Positions 26,119 to 37,667 of a DNA stretch of 64,000 bases are shown piece after piece. A program made the position numbers and the translations under genes. The first letter of the stretch is position 1. Each line of letters begins with the position of its first letter. The notes beneath the pieces were generated by a model. The model was not told the origin of the DNA, ran no database searches, and saw nothing but the letters and a program-made list of their open reading frames with translations. Origin of the DNA: Roseovarius faecimaris (GTDB lineage: Bacteria; Pseudomonadota; Alphaproteobacteria; Rhodobacterales; Rhodobacteraceae); assembly GCF_009762325.1 (NCBI RefSeq), contig NZ_CP034348.1, forward strand, positions 1,866,501-1,930,500, written 5' to 3'.

Positions 26119-26721
26119 GTGTCACATAACTCTACCGAAGATATCGCCGCGCTGATAGGGTCGCGGATTTGCCATGACCTGATAAGCCCGATCGGCGCGG
26201 TCAACAACGGTTTGGAATTGCTCAGTCTTTCCGGCACACCGCACAGCCCCGAATTGTCGTTGGTATCCGATAGCGCGGCCAGCGCAAATGCCCGGATCAG
26301 CCTATTTCGCATTGCATTCGGTATCGCTGCGGAGGATCAGATCACCGGCCGCGAAGACCTCTGCCGGATATGGTCGGCCGCCATGCAGGACCGGCGGCTG
26401 GAGCTTGACTGGTATGGTCCCGACAGCATCACGCGGCCTCTGGCGCAGGCGCTTGTCCTGGCCTGTCTGTGTCTCGACAAGGCGCTGCCGCAAGGCGGCA
26501 CACTCAACATCAGGGAACATCGCGACATCTGGAATGTCACTGCAACCGGCCCTTCACTGAAAATCGAAGAAGAGCTTTGGACCGGGCTTGCGCAGGGGGA
26601 ATACACGAAGGATATGGAACCCTCTCACGTGCAATTCCTGCTTTTGCCGCGCTGTCTTGTTCCGCTACGCCGTCAGTGCCTCGTGGAATTGGGAGAGCGC
26701 GCGATCACCCTGTCCTTCTAG
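26119..26721 (+). CDS. chpT: Histidine phosphotransferase, ChpT-type
   Basis: A 200-residue member of the ChpT family, which passes phosphate from the hybrid kinase CckA to CtrA (and CpdR) in the alphaproteobacterial cell-cycle/motility relay. The phospho-accepting His is residue 19 in [20 protein letters not shown], an H-box like that of histidine kinases. The rest is a degenerate ATPase-like domain without the N, G1 or G2 boxes, as usual for ChpT. The GTG at 26119 is preceded by GAGGGG; an upstream ATG at 26086 is possible. Its stop and the proA stop share the palindrome CTAG on opposite strands. Confidence 0.9.
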   Translation: MSHNSTEDIAALIGSRICHDLISPIGAVNNGLELLSLSGTPHSPELSLVSDSAASANARISLFRIAFGIAAEDQITGREDLCRIWSAAMQDRRLELDWYGPDSITRPLAQALVLACLCLDKALPQGGTLNIREHRDIWNVTATGPSLKIEEELWTGLAQGEYTKDMEPSHVQFLLLPRCLVPLRRQCLVELGERAITLSF

Positions 26722-27983
26722 CCGCGCGTCGTCCCGTCCCCTTCGACCAGATATTTGAAGCTGGTGAGCTGCGCAGCCCCCACCGGCCCGCGAGCATGCA
26801 TCTTGCCGGTGGCAATCCCGATCTCCGCGCCCATCCCGAACTCTCCGCCATCGGCGAACTGGGTCGAGGCGTTGCGCATCAGGATCGCACTGTCGAGCTC
26901 GGTGAAGAAACGCTCGGCCGCGCTATCGTCCTCGGTCAGGATACAATCGGTGTGGCTGGAGCCGTATTGGCGGATGTGAGCAATAGCTTCGTCAATATTA
27001 TCAACGGCTTTCGCAGCGATAATCATGTCGAGATATTCCCGCCCCCAATCGCTGTCCTCGGCCCTGGCGGTGCCGTCTATCGCGCTTAGCGTCTCGCCCG
27101 CGCGCACCTCGACGCCTGCATCCATCAGCGCCCGGATCACACCCTGCCCGATCGTGTCCACCACATCGCGATGGATAAGCAGGCATTCGGCCGCGCCGCA
27201 AATGCCGGTGCGCCGTGTCTTGGCATTCATCACCACGTCCAGCGTTTTCTGAGGATCGGCGGCGGCGTCGATATAGATATGCACGATCCCTTCCAGATGC
27301 GCAAAGACCGGCACCCGCGCCTCGCGCTGCACCAGCCCCACCAGGCCCTTGCCGCCGCGCGGCACGATCACGTCGATCGTATCGGTCATGGTCAGCATCT
27401 CGCTCACTGCCGCGCGGTCGCGTGTGGGCACAAGCTGAATCGCATCCTCGGGCAGGCCCGCCGCGCGCAGCCCTTCGACGAGGCAGGCATGAATGGCGCC
27501 TGACGAGTGGAAGCTCTCGGAGCCGCCGCGCAGGATCACCGCATTGCCCGATTTCAGGCACAGCGCCCCGGCATCGGCGGTGACATTGGGACGGCTTTCA
27601 TAGATCACACCGATCACCCCCAGCGGCGTGCGCACCCGGCGGATATGCAGACCGGACGGCATATCCCATTCGGCCAGTACTTCGCCCACCGGGTCGTCCT
27701 GTCCGGCCACGGCGCGCAACCCGTCGCAGATCCCCTGAATACGCCCCTCATCGAGGCGCAGCCGGTCCATCATCGCGTCGCTCAGCCCCTTTTCACGGCC
27801 AAATTCCATATCCTTGTCATTGGCGGCGATGATGGCGGAACGCCCGGCCCAGACCGCCTCTGCCGCCGCATCAAGCGCCTTTTTCTTGCTGTCCGGCGAT
27901 GCGGTGGCCAGCTCTGCGGCGGCCGCTTTGGCACGGGCGCCGATCTCGGCCATCAGGGCGGGGATATTGTCGAGGTCTTTCAT
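26718..27983 (-). CDS. proA: Gamma-glutamyl phosphate reductase
   Basis: ProA reduces gamma-glutamyl phosphate to glutamate-5-semialdehyde, the second step of proline synthesis. The 421-residue protein belongs to the aldehyde dehydrogenase fold. Seen: [44 protein letters not shown], and the catalytic Cys region [14 protein letters not shown]; the C-terminal [15 protein letters not shown] is also diagnostic. It is 39 bases after proB and probably the last gene of the obgE-proB-proA group. Its stop overlaps the chpT stop (convergent). Confidence 0.97.
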   Translation of the reverse strand: MKDLDNIPALMAEIGARAKAAAAELATASPDSKKKALDAAAEAVWAGRSAIIAANDKDMEFGREKGLSDAMMDRLRLDEGRIQGICDGLRAVAGQDDPVGEVLAEWDMPSGLHIRRVRTPLGVIGVIYESRPNVTADAGALCLKSGNAVILRGGSESFHSSGAIHACLVEGLRAAGLPEDAIQLVPTRDRAAVSEMLTMTDTIDVIVPRGGKGLVGLVQREARVPVFAHLEGIVHIYIDAAADPQKTLDVVMNAKTRRTGICGAAECLLIHRDVVDTIGQGVIRALMDAGVEVRAGETLSAIDGTARAEDSDWGREYLDMIIAAKAVDNIDEAIAHIRQYGSSHTDCILTEDDSAAERFFTELDSAILMRNASTQFADGGEFGMGAEIGIATGKMHARGPVGAAQLTSFKYLVEGDGTTRG

Positions 27984-28022
27984 CGGTCATCTCCTTGGAG
28001 TGCAGTCTAGCACCTTGGCAGC

Positions 28023-30711
<2,689 letters not shown>

Positions 30712-30714
30712 CTC

Positions 30715-31251
30715 TTAGGCCTTTCTGCTATAGGTCCAGGTGGGCACGGGCGCGTCGCGGGCAACGCAAAACGCCTCGGCATCGCCGAGATATCTGAAAC
30801 CTGAATTGGTCAACACCCGCGCAGAGGCAGGGTTATCCTGAAAAACCGACGCGAAAAAGGTGGTGCTTTGCTGGGGATTGGCGGCAAGCAGAGCCTCCAC
30901 GGCGGCCGAGGCAAGGCCCGTGTTCCAGAAGGCCGGCGCCACCCAATAGCCAAATTCCGACTGGTCGCGATCCAGCCGGGTAAGGCCGATCACGCCCATC
31001 ACCTCGGCCCCGCCCGATTTCGTGCCGTCAATGGCCCAGACATCTTCGCTCCGCGTTGCGGCCTGGGTGCGCGCGATAAAGGCCTCCGTCGTGCCCGGAG
31101 GCAGCGGATGCGGGATCGACGCGGTGTTACAGGCCACACGCGGATCACTGGCATAAAGCGTGATCAGCCCGGCATCAGAACTGCGCAACGGGCGCAGATC
31201 GAACCGGTCGGTGGTGATCACCGCTTGGCTCAGGGGTTGGTGTATCGTCAT
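30715..31251 (-). CDS. GNAT N-acetyltransferase (RimJ/RimL-like), copy 2
   Basis: A 178-residue GNAT protein with TTDRFDLRPLRSSDAGL, EFGYWVAPAFWNTGLASAAVEAL (acetyl-CoA site with W-N-T-G-L-A in place of the usual G-Q/R-G) and VFQDNPASARVLTNSGF. The P-loop is thus diverged compared with copy 1. The start at 31251 has GGAGGAGG 6 bases upstream, and this ribosome site lies inside a short overlapping open frame. The frame extends further upstream but without a ribosome site. Substrate unknown. Confidence 0.87.
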   Translation of the reverse strand: MTIHQPLSQAVITTDRFDLRPLRSSDAGLITLYASDPRVACNTASIPHPLPPGTTEAFIARTQAATRSEDVWAIDGTKSGGAEVMGVIGLTRLDRDQSEFGYWVAPAFWNTGLASAAVEALLAANPQQSTTFFASVFQDNPASARVLTNSGFRYLGDAEAFCVARDAPVPTWTYSRKA

Positions 31252-31316
31252 GAGCTGCCTCCTCCAAACAGCACGTAAAGGACCGACGCCGCCGTAAGGG
31301 CGGCAAGCGATATCAT
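31248..31316 (-). CDS. Possible 22-residue membrane micro-ORF coupled to the GNAT gene
   Basis: ATG at 31316 opens a frame of 22 codons whose stop overlaps the GNAT ATG (ATGA). The product, MISLAALTAASVLYVLFGGG then SS, is a single hydrophobic stretch. The GGAGGAGG that serves the GNAT gene encodes its Gly run. No clear ribosome site precedes the ATG, but the same frame stays open back to a TGA at about 31462 without a standard start, giving about 70 codons. It may be a remnant, a coupled leader or chance. The rest of the 31252-31606 gap holds the rpmA terminator only. Confidence 0.25.
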   Translation of the reverse strand: MISLAALTAASVLYVLFGGGSS

Positions 31317-31541
31317 CAGCCGGGGCTTTCCACGGGGGTGTTCCGGAACGGGCTGGCAAAGTGTCCGAACCTGGTCCGGTCCGAAATGCAGGCAAATCGC
31401 GTCTGAACACTCAAACCAGATCGTGTGCGGCGTTGCTCCCGCATCGTCCCGGCCGAGCGATCAGATCGCCCCCGGCAGACCCCGAAGATTGGATAGCAAA
31501 AGGTCAAGGCACGCATCGCAGTCACAATTCCTTGGGCATAA

Positions 31542-31576
31542 AACGAAAACGGGGACCGGCGCTCTGCCGATCCCCG
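31542..31576 (-). terminator. Intrinsic terminator after rpmA
   Basis: On the minus strand CGGGGATCGGC (31576-31566), a 5-base loop and GCCGGTCCCCG (31560-31550) form an 11-bp stem with one G-T pair, followed by TTTTCGTTT. It lies about 30 bases after the rpmA stop, so the GNAT-obgE-pro group downstream needs its own promoter or read-through. Confidence 0.85.
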
Positions 31577-31606
31577 CTGTCTTGTCATCAAAACCTTGCG
31601 GTCGGC

Positions 31607-31876
31607 TTACTCAGCGGCCTCCATCACCGGGAGAACCGAGACAAAGGTACGGCCCTTGAAGCCCTTGTGGAACTTCACGGCGCCTTCGGTGGTGGCGAAC
31701 AGGGTGTGATCCTTGCCCTGACCAACGCCCTCGCCGGGCCAGAATTTGTTGCCGCGCTGACGCACGATGATGTTGCCGGGAATGACCGACTGACCACCGT
31801 AAAGCTTCACGCCGAGGCGACGGCCCGCTGAGTCGCGGCCGTTGCGGGATGAACCGCCTGCTTTTTTATGTGCCAT
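31607..31876 (-). CDS. rpmA: 50S ribosomal protein L27
   Basis: An 89-residue L27. It begins [20 protein letters not shown], the conserved basic tail that reaches the peptidyl transferase centre, and continues with [20 protein letters not shown] and the [16 protein letters not shown] block, then GAVKFHKG. The order rplU-rpmA with an 11-base gap is universal in bacteria. A strong terminator follows. Confidence 0.98.
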   Translation of the reverse strand: MAHKKAGGSSRNGRDSAGRRLGVKLYGGQSVIPGNIIVRQRGNKFWPGEGVGQGKDHTLFATTEGAVKFHKGFKGRTFVSVLPVMEAAE

Positions 31877-31887
31877 CTTGTCTCTCC

Positions 31888-32547
31888 TTAGCCTTTGGCC
31901 AGCTCTTTGGCCTGCTCGATCCAGCCTTCACGCTCGATCCGGCCTTTGAACGAGAGTTTCTCGTCCATCGCTGCCACGTCATCGTCATTCCATGCCGCGA
32001 TCTGGGCGAAGGTGGTCACACCTGCCTCATGCAGCTTCTTCTCCAGCGCGGGACCAACGCCCGACAGCTGTTTCAGGTCGTCACCCGCGGCGTCCGCCTT
32101 GGCGGCTTTCTTCTCGGCCTTGGGGGCCTCTGCCTTTGCCTCGGCCTTCTTGGCGGGCTTTGCAGCGGCGGCCACAGCCACAGCAGCGACAGAGCCTGCG
32201 CCGATGGCGGCTTTCACGCCCGACTTGTCGGCACCCTTCTCAAGGATCTCGGTCACGCGCAGAACGGTCAGTTGCTGGCGGTGGCCCTTGGTGCGCTTGG
32301 AGCCGTGCTTGCGGCGACGCTTGACGAAGTGGATGACCTTGTCACCCTTGATCTGGTCGATCACCTCAGCCTGAACGGCAGCACCGTCCACCAGAGGCGC
32401 GCCGACAACCGGCGTATCGCCGCCCAGCATCAGGATTTCGTTGAATTGAACTTTTTCACCGGCATCTGCCGCAAGCTTTTCCACTTTGAGCGTATCGCCC
32501 GACTGGACCTTGTATTGCTTGCCGCCGGTCTTGAGGACCGCAAACAT
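31888..32547 (-). CDS. rplU: 50S ribosomal protein L21 with C-terminal helix-hairpin-helix extension
   Basis: Residues 1 to about 103 are a normal L21: [20 protein letters not shown] at the start and the basic [19 protein letters not shown] near the end, which contacts 23S rRNA. The protein then goes on for about 115 residues: an Ala/Lys/Glu-rich linker (about 104-155) and a compact C-terminal domain with [20 protein letters not shown] (158-177), a helix-hairpin-helix typical of non-specific nucleic-acid binding. L21 is usually 100-105 residues. Similar extensions occur in related alphaproteobacteria (from memory). The extension may bind rRNA or act outside the ribosome. Confidence 0.95.
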   Translation of the reverse strand: MFAVLKTGGKQYKVQSGDTLKVEKLAADAGEKVQFNEILMLGGDTPVVGAPLVDGAAVQAEVIDQIKGDKVIHFVKRRRKHGSKRTKGHRQQLTVLRVTEILEKGADKSGVKAAIGAGSVAAVAVAAAAKPAKKAEAKAEAPKAEKKAAKADAAGDDLKQLSGVGPALEKKLHEAGVTTFAQIAAWNDDDVAAMDEKLSFKGRIEREGWIEQAKELAKG

Positions 32548-32685
32548 GCGTCTTTCCTTTACTCTCTTTCGCGTCCTGTGGTCCCCTATCGGGTGTTTCC
32601 GGCCGGATTGGCCACCTCGAACAGCGCGCCCCGTATGGGCGGTATTGATATAAGCCCCGCGCAGGTTTCCCTGCCGGGATGCGCG

Positions 32686-32714
32686 CTTATTCAGGAGGAG
32701 GGATCAAAAGTCAA
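32686..32714 (-). promoter_or_regulatory. Candidate rplU-rpmA promoter
   Basis: On the minus strand TTGACT (32714-32709), a 17-base spacer and AATAAG (32691-32686). It predicts a leader of about 130 bases before the rplU ATG. The remainder of the 32548-32853 gap shows no gene or clear riboswitch. Confidence 0.4.
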
Positions 32715-32853
32715 GAGCCCTGCCCCGGCCCGGCAAGGTTTTTTGCTGAGCGCCGCCAGACCTTCGAAAACGCGTCGCCCGGACCACGGTGATCGCATAA
32801 GGCGGCGCGGGTCGCAGCGATGCGCGCCAATGGTCGGCGCAATCCCGTCCGCG

Positions 32854-33678
32854 CTACAGCTCCTCTATCTGCATCTGCTCGGCAATCGCCAGCCCCAGCA
32901 AATAGGCCAGATCCTCATACATCTGGTCAAACGCCACAAAAATCGCCCGATTCAGATCCTGCCCCGCCTCCGTGCGCCAGAACGCGGCGTACTCCTCCAG
33001 AGTCGCAGCGTCCACCGGCTGGTAAGACATCAGAAGAAATGACTGAAGCCACTCGCGGGTAGAGCGGCGCAGCTCTTCTTCATTGGCCCAGACATCGGCC
33101 AGAATCTCCTCCTCGGACAGCTCAAAGGCCCCGCCTTCGGTAAGCCCTTGATAGAACATCAGATCGGCATTGAGCGTGCCCATCACATTGCGCTCCACCA
33201 GATCGCTGTCATTGATCAGCTCTTCCACCTGGCTCACCAGAGAGCTGTCCTTCCCAGACAGTTCCAACCAGCGCGCAGCGGCATAGGCTTCGGTTTCGCG
33301 GTCCAGAAAGGCGCGCCGCGCGGAGAGCTCAAGCGCCAAGATGTCACGCACCTCATCGGTTGTGAAATAGGCCATGATCGGCGCAAGATCCGTGTCCGTC
33401 AGCGCGGTGGTGAACCCGGCCTCGAGCACCTCGTGCATCTTGGCTTCGTCGTAAATCTTTTCGATCACCCCGGACCAGAGCGTCGGATCCACGTCGGGAA
33501 TGAGGTCGCGTGCAATCTCACCGCCGTAAAGCGCGCCTTCCTCCTGCATGATCTCGATCGTGTCCTGCACCCGCAGCACCTGCATCAGTGCATCGATTTC
33601 TTCCGCGCGGTCGGCCAGGGCGGCCCCCGCAAAGGTCAGGATCAGGGCAAACGGCGCAAGGACCGCGCGCAGGTTCAC
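32854..33678 (-). CDS. Secreted DUF2059 protein, copy 2
   Basis: A 274-residue protein with a Sec signal (MNLRAVLAPFALILTFAGAALA|D). The mature part is mainly helical and acidic, with the DUF2059-type run IMAYFTTDEVRDILALELSARRAFLD and a C-terminal ATLEEYAAFWRTEAGQDLNRAI. It overlaps the preceding DUF2059-like gene by 4 bases and probably arose by duplication. Periplasmic; role unknown. Confidence 0.8.
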   Translation of the reverse strand: MNLRAVLAPFALILTFAGAALADRAEEIDALMQVLRVQDTIEIMQEEGALYGGEIARDLIPDVDPTLWSGVIEKIYDEAKMHEVLEAGFTTALTDTDLAPIMAYFTTDEVRDILALELSARRAFLDRETEAYAAARWLELSGKDSSLVSQVEELINDSDLVERNVMGTLNADLMFYQGLTEGGAFELSEEEILADVWANEEELRRSTREWLQSFLLMSYQPVDAATLEEYAAFWRTEAGQDLNRAIFVAFDQMYEDLAYLLGLAIAEQMQIEEL

Positions 33679-34526
33679 AGCTCCTCCCCCAGATGCACGC
33701 CTGCCATACGGTCGGCCAGATGCTCGAACCGGTTGGCCATGATCTCGTGCTGGATGGCATTCATCAGCTCATAGACCTGCTGCATTTCATCCTGCCGAAG
33801 CGCGGAGACATAGATCTCGAGCTCTTCATCGCTGAAGTCCTGATAGGTGTAGGCGGTTGAGACGAGGCTCGATGCGGCAATGCTTTCGCGCAGTTCCTCG
33901 GCGTTTTCGGCCATGATCGCGCGCAGCGCGCCTTCGTCGATCTCTCCATCCAGCACCCCCGCATGCGAGGCCGCCATCAAGAACCTGATCTGCACCTCCT
34001 GGATCGCGCGCACCCCGTGTTCACCACTGTCGACCGCGCCAACAAGATCTTCGAGCACCTTGACCCGCGCCGGATCGTCCGCGCGGTATTGCACCAGCAA
34101 AGCCTCGCCCGCTTCGGCTTTCATATCGTCATCGGCAAGATGCGAGGCGTTTTCCACCTCCACCAGCCGCTGCCCGAGATCGGAGGCATAAAAATCGGCC
34201 GCATGGGTCAGAAGCTCGTCGGACAGTGTGCTTGCCAGCATGTCCATCGCCATGCCATGCATCCGCTCGCGGGCAAAGACCTGCTCGGCCATCATGCTCC
34301 AGCTGCTGCCGAAATCGCTCTGGCTCATCCCAAGCATTTCCGGGGCGTGTTCGGCGGAGAGCGCGATGGAATCGAGCGCCACATCAAAGCCCGTCACGGT
34401 TAGGAACGCTTCGAGCTTTGCCCGATCCTCTGCCTCGGCCGACAGGCTCTGCAGCACCAGCACCGCAAAGGCCAGAACGGGCACCAGGGCCCTGAAACGG
34501 GAAAGAACGGATCGCATCGGCATCAT
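33675..34526 (-). CDS. Secreted DUF2059 protein, copy 1
   Basis: A 283-residue protein with a signal peptide (ALVPVLAFAVLVLQSLSAEA|ED). The mature domain includes LLTHAADFYASDLGQRLVEVENASH, which corresponds to the DUF2059 helix-loop-helix seen in copy 2 (YFTTDEVRDILALELS), and ELEIYVSALRQDEMQQVYELMN at the C-terminus. AGGAG 7 bases before the ATG at 34526 fixes the start; a longer frame begins at 34571. It is followed by copy 2 with an ATGA overlap. Function unknown. Confidence 0.8.
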   Translation of the reverse strand: MMPMRSVLSRFRALVPVLAFAVLVLQSLSAEAEDRAKLEAFLTVTGFDVALDSIALSAEHAPEMLGMSQSDFGSSWSMMAEQVFARERMHGMAMDMLASTLSDELLTHAADFYASDLGQRLVEVENASHLADDDMKAEAGEALLVQYRADDPARVKVLEDLVGAVDSGEHGVRAIQEVQIRFLMAASHAGVLDGEIDEGALRAIMAENAEELRESIAASSLVSTAYTYQDFSDEELEIYVSALRQDEMQQVYELMNAIQHEIMANRFEHLADRMAGVHLGEEL

Positions 34527-34646
34527 CTTCGGGCTCCTCTGCTCGTCAGGGGCTGAGTTCAATCTATGCAAATTCTATGCGCAGACAATGCAAAAGCCCT
34601 TGAAGCAGGATCAAAAGGCCATTACACGCCAGCTCCAGACCCCCGC

Positions 34647-34736
34647 GGAGAGGTGCCGGAGTGGTCGAACGGGGCGGTCTCGAAAACCGTTGTGGGTGCA
34701 AGCCCACCCAGGGTTCGAATCCCTGTCTCTCCGCCA
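34647..34736 (+). tRNA. tRNA-Ser(CGA)
   Basis: A 90-base tRNA with a long variable arm. Acceptor GGAGAGG (34647-34653) pairs with TCTCTCC, discriminator G, encoded CCA (34734-34736). The anticodon arm GCGGT / ACCGT encloses the loop CTCGAAA, anticodon CGA, reading UCG. The T arm has the GGTTCGAATCC loop block. The long variable arm (TGTGGGTGCAAGCCCACC) is diagnostic of class II tRNAs. The mobile-type genes begin directly after its 3' end. Confidence 0.97.
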
Positions 34737-34909
34737 CACAGTCCTGTCTCGACAGTTGATTTCCACCGGCGCCAGAATAGTCCCGCATTTCCGGGGACTA
34801 GCGGGGTGTGGTGCATCCAGAGACTGACAGTGAGAGCCGAATGCAGGCCCTTTCGGCCAAGAGTCTCAGCTTCCCTTTTCCAGAGTAGACTTGGCGATGC
34901 GTGGGATGC

Positions 34910-36526
34910 TCAGAGCTGCGCGAGGATATTGTCCTGTTCGGCCCAGGAGGCCGGAAGGCCGTGACGGCGGATCCAGTTCGTAGTTAGGATCGGCGGTTGG
35001 CGACCTTCGAGGATCAGGCGAACAAGCTTTGGTGACAGGAACGCAAAGTTCAGCATCGCGCCGAGATAGTTTACGGCAATGCCGTCTCGGGCGGCAATGG
35101 TGGCAAGGTCCTCGCCCATGCACAGAGCTTCACGCCAGGCTGATGCCCGCGCAATATTGGAGATCAGGATGTCATCTCTGGCGGGTTGTCCAGCACCGAT
35201 GACCAGCCGGTTCTCGACGCCACGGCGACGCTGCCGGAACGGCAGTCGCAACGACAGCGCTTCCGATGAGATGCTGGTCCGTGCAATCTGCAGCCTCCTC
35301 GCGATCTCACCGGGATCGAGATCGATCGCAACGGCACCATCCGCAAGCCTTGTCTCTCCTACGATGCTCAGTACCTGAAGCCCGAGTGCATCCGTGTACG
35401 CCCTAAGTCGCCCGATCACATGCACGCGGCTCTCCGCGATGTCACCGCGATCGATGCATTCCACGAGGTGCTTCTGCACAGAGCTGGCAAGATCTCTCTC
35501 CAGCCGGTCCGCCGGAAGCCGCCATCCGGTGCCGTCGTCGGATGCTCCGGTCATGAGTCGCCGGGAGACATAATAGCGATAACGTTTGCCACCCTTGCAG
35601 GCGTGCGACGGGGTCAGACGATCTCCGGTCTCATCAAAGATCTTGCCCGCCAGCGGTGATAGATGGGCTGCGGCAGGCTTGTTGCGTAGTTTGGCCGAGC
35701 GATCCTTCAGCCGGGTCTGGATGGCATCAAAACGGTCGGGATCAATGATCGCTGCGTGCTGGCCTTCATGCACTTTTTCCTTGTGGCGGATGCGCCCTGC
35801 ATAGACTGGGTTCGACAACACGTGATGGACCTGGCCGCGACCCATGATCGATCCGCCGCGCGGTGTTCCGTCTCGGCCAATCCGTCTCTTTGATCTCAAT
35901 CCGAGCTTCGCGGCTTCCTTTGTGACCGACGTCACCGTGCCCAGTTGTTCGTAAAGGTCGAAGAGTGCCCTAACCGTCTCTGCTTCCTTTGACACAATAC
36001 AGAGTGTTCGGTCTGCAGCCACATATCCGAGTGGAACATTCCCCCCCATCCACAAGCCCTTCTTCTTCGACGCAGCGATCTTGTCGCGGATGCGCTCGGC
36101 GGTCACTTCCCGCTCGAACTGGGCGAAGGACAAGAGCACGTTCAGCGTGAGCCGCCCCATGCTGGTTGCCGTGTTAAAGGACTGGGTCACGGAGACAAAG
36201 GACGCCCCTGCCCCATCGAGCGTCTCGACGAGCTTTGCAAAGTCTGTGAGCGACCGCGTCAGCCGGTCAATCTTGTAGACGACGATCCGATCGATGCGGC
36301 CTGAGTCGATGTCTGCCATCATCTGTTGCAGTGCCGGGCGATCGAGATGCCCGCCTGATATGCCGCCATCGTCATATCGGTCTTTGACCAGAACCCAGCC
36401 CTCGTGGCGCTGGCTAGCGATATAAGCCGCGCAGGCTTCATACTGCGCGTCGAGTGAGTTGAAGTTCTGATCCAACCCCTCCTCGCTCGACTTGCGGGTG
36501 TAGATCGCACAGCGGGTCTTTCTCAT
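34910..36526 (-). CDS. Large serine recombinase
   Basis: A 538-residue serine integrase/resolvase. The N-terminal resolvase domain begins RCAIYTRKSSEEGLDQ, with the catalytic serine at residue 13 or 14, and continues YDDGGISGGHLDRPALQQM and VVYKIDRLTRSLTDFAKL, ending in FAQFEREVTAERIRDKI. A recombinase domain (GYVAADRTLCIV... ILSNPVYAGR-like VHHVLSNPVYAGRIRHKEKV) follows, then a region where a zinc ribbon is expected but only one Cys is visible (PSHACKGGKRYRYYVSRR), so the ribbon is degenerate. Its ATG overlaps the DUF2924 stop (ATGA). It lies next to tRNA-Ser and is the likely mover of this element. Confidence 0.93.
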   Translation of the reverse strand: MRKTRCAIYTRKSSEEGLDQNFNSLDAQYEACAAYIASQRHEGWVLVKDRYDDGGISGGHLDRPALQQMMADIDSGRIDRIVVYKIDRLTRSLTDFAKLVETLDGAGASFVSVTQSFNTATSMGRLTLNVLLSFAQFEREVTAERIRDKIAASKKKGLWMGGNVPLGYVAADRTLCIVSKEAETVRALFDLYEQLGTVTSVTKEAAKLGLRSKRRIGRDGTPRGGSIMGRGQVHHVLSNPVYAGRIRHKEKVHEGQHAAIIDPDRFDAIQTRLKDRSAKLRNKPAAAHLSPLAGKIFDETGDRLTPSHACKGGKRYRYYVSRRLMTGASDDGTGWRLPADRLERDLASSVQKHLVECIDRGDIAESRVHVIGRLRAYTDALGLQVLSIVGETRLADGAVAIDLDPGEIARRLQIARTSISSEALSLRLPFRQRRRGVENRLVIGAGQPARDDILISNIARASAWREALCMGEDLATIAARDGIAVNYLGAMLNFAFLSPKLVRLILEGRQPPILTTNWIRRHGLPASWAEQDNILAQL

Positions 36527-36963
36527 GCCGATCGCTTCTTTGCCAACCCAAAGAAACGCGGGCCCGACCAAGCTGTGCCGGTGATCCGTTTGGCTACAGC
36601 AGAGAGCGAGCGGTACGTCGTGCCATCCAGCGCATAGCCTTCGTCTGTCACTTCAACCCGATAGGTCCGGCCATTCCACTCCCGCACCAGGTGCGTGCCA
36701 GTCGACGGGGTCGCGGCACCCACATCACCGGCGCTCTTGCCTCCGGCAATGGCTTTGAGTGCGCGCTGTTCTTTCGGGCTCAACCCGCCAAGAGCCCGCG
36801 CCTGGATCTCATAGGCCAGCAACCGTCTCAGTGTTTGGACCCGTAAGCGAGATGGCAGCGTGATCCCCGGCACGGCCGCCAGCGCTTCGGTACAAGCGGC
36901 GTGGTCCATGTGGGAGATCTCCCGAAGTTGTTCCGGGAGATCGCCGGCCCCTTGCCCGCTCAT
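36523..36963 (-). CDS. DUF2924 protein
   Basis: A 146-residue protein of the DUF2924 family: PSRLRVQTLRRLLAYEIQARALGGL (helical), GTHLVREWNGRTYRVEVTDEGYALDGTTYRSLSAVAKRITGTAWSGPRFF at the C-terminus, the family's small beta domain ending in WNGPRFFGL-like sequence. These proteins nearly always stand next to a serine recombinase in alphaproteobacterial elements and are thought to help recombination or act on DNA; direct evidence is lacking. Coupled by 4-base overlaps to DUF3489 upstream and to the recombinase downstream. Confidence 0.88.
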   Translation of the reverse strand: MSGQGAGDLPEQLREISHMDHAACTEALAAVPGITLPSRLRVQTLRRLLAYEIQARALGGLSPKEQRALKAIAGGKSAGDVGAATPSTGTHLVREWNGRTYRVEVTDEGYALDGTTYRSLSAVAKRITGTAWSGPRFFGLAKKRSA

Positions 36964-37187
36964 GAGACGGCGTCGATCCGATAGGCCGGTGTCTTTCCGC
37001 TGCGGTCGAGGGTGATCTCAGTTCCGTCCTTCCTGAGGCGGGAAATCGCGGCCCTAATGGTAGGCGGTTGCCAGTCCAGCGCCTTCTGGAGCTGCCCGAC
37101 AGTGGCGCCTCGTGGGCGGCCCAGCAGCCCTTCGAGGCGGGCTTTCTTCGATTTGCTCGCCGTAGTCTTTCCTGTTTGCGTGGTCAT
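36960..37187 (-). CDS. DUF3489 winged-helix-like protein
   Basis: A 75-residue basic protein: a Lys/Thr-rich start, then ARLEGLLGRPRGATVGQLQKAL, WQPPTIRAAISRLRKDGTEI and RSGKTPAYRI. This is the DUF3489 pattern, a small winged helix likely to bind DNA. AGGAG is close before the ATG at 37187. It is the first gene of the DUF3489-DUF2924-recombinase operon and could regulate it. Confidence 0.88.
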   Translation of the reverse strand: MTTQTGKTTASKSKKARLEGLLGRPRGATVGQLQKALDWQPPTIRAAISRLRKDGTEITLDRSGKTPAYRIDAVS

Positions 37188-37466
37188 GTTTGTCTCCTGT
37201 GGTGATCGGCGCTGGTCCATCCGGCGCCCCGTACCACCGCAAGCCCGGGGAACCGGGCGGAGACATGCGACGTGGCTGCGTCGCCTCACCCACACACGCT
37301 CACAATGCGCGCGTAGTCCAGTCATTTGTTGGAGAAATTGGGCTATTGGCGTGAATTACCGCCAACCCGGCGCATGCATGGCCATTCGCAGCAACCGACC
37401 GCCCCAAACCGCCGAAATGTCAGCTTCAAAAACCCAGGTGAACGGCCGGAATGAACAGAACCCGCC

Positions 37467-37533
37467 GTTCGTGCAAAATGCAGCGAAAGCCCGCTCCGAG
37501 CCCAATTTGACTCATGCTGCATCGCGCACGAAC
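37467..37533. repeat. Imperfect inverted repeat in the 37326-37667 gap
   Basis: The 18-base arms 37467-37484 (GTTCGTGCAAAATGCAGC) and 37516-37533 (GCTGCATCGCGCACGAAC) pair at 15 of 18 positions around a 31-base loop. The segment from 37464 on is related to 38420-38447 (21 of 28 identical). The rest of this 342-base gap shows no gene. Confidence 0.5.
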
Positions 37534-37667
37534 GTCAGGTTTCAGAGATTCGTTATAATCGAACTTGGTTTTGTCGAAACTTTTTAACTTCCCGAACAAG
37601 CGTTTGCTCCGGGCTCAGCCCGACGCTAAACTGCGCCGAGCAGTCGAATAGATAGGTGAGTTATTTT

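Noticed and set aside
34700..34736. Duplicated tRNA-Ser 3' end as attR
   Set aside because: No second copy of the TTCGAATCCCTG...CCGCCA tRNA end was seen to the right, up to dabB. Serine recombinases also often do not copy tRNA ends.
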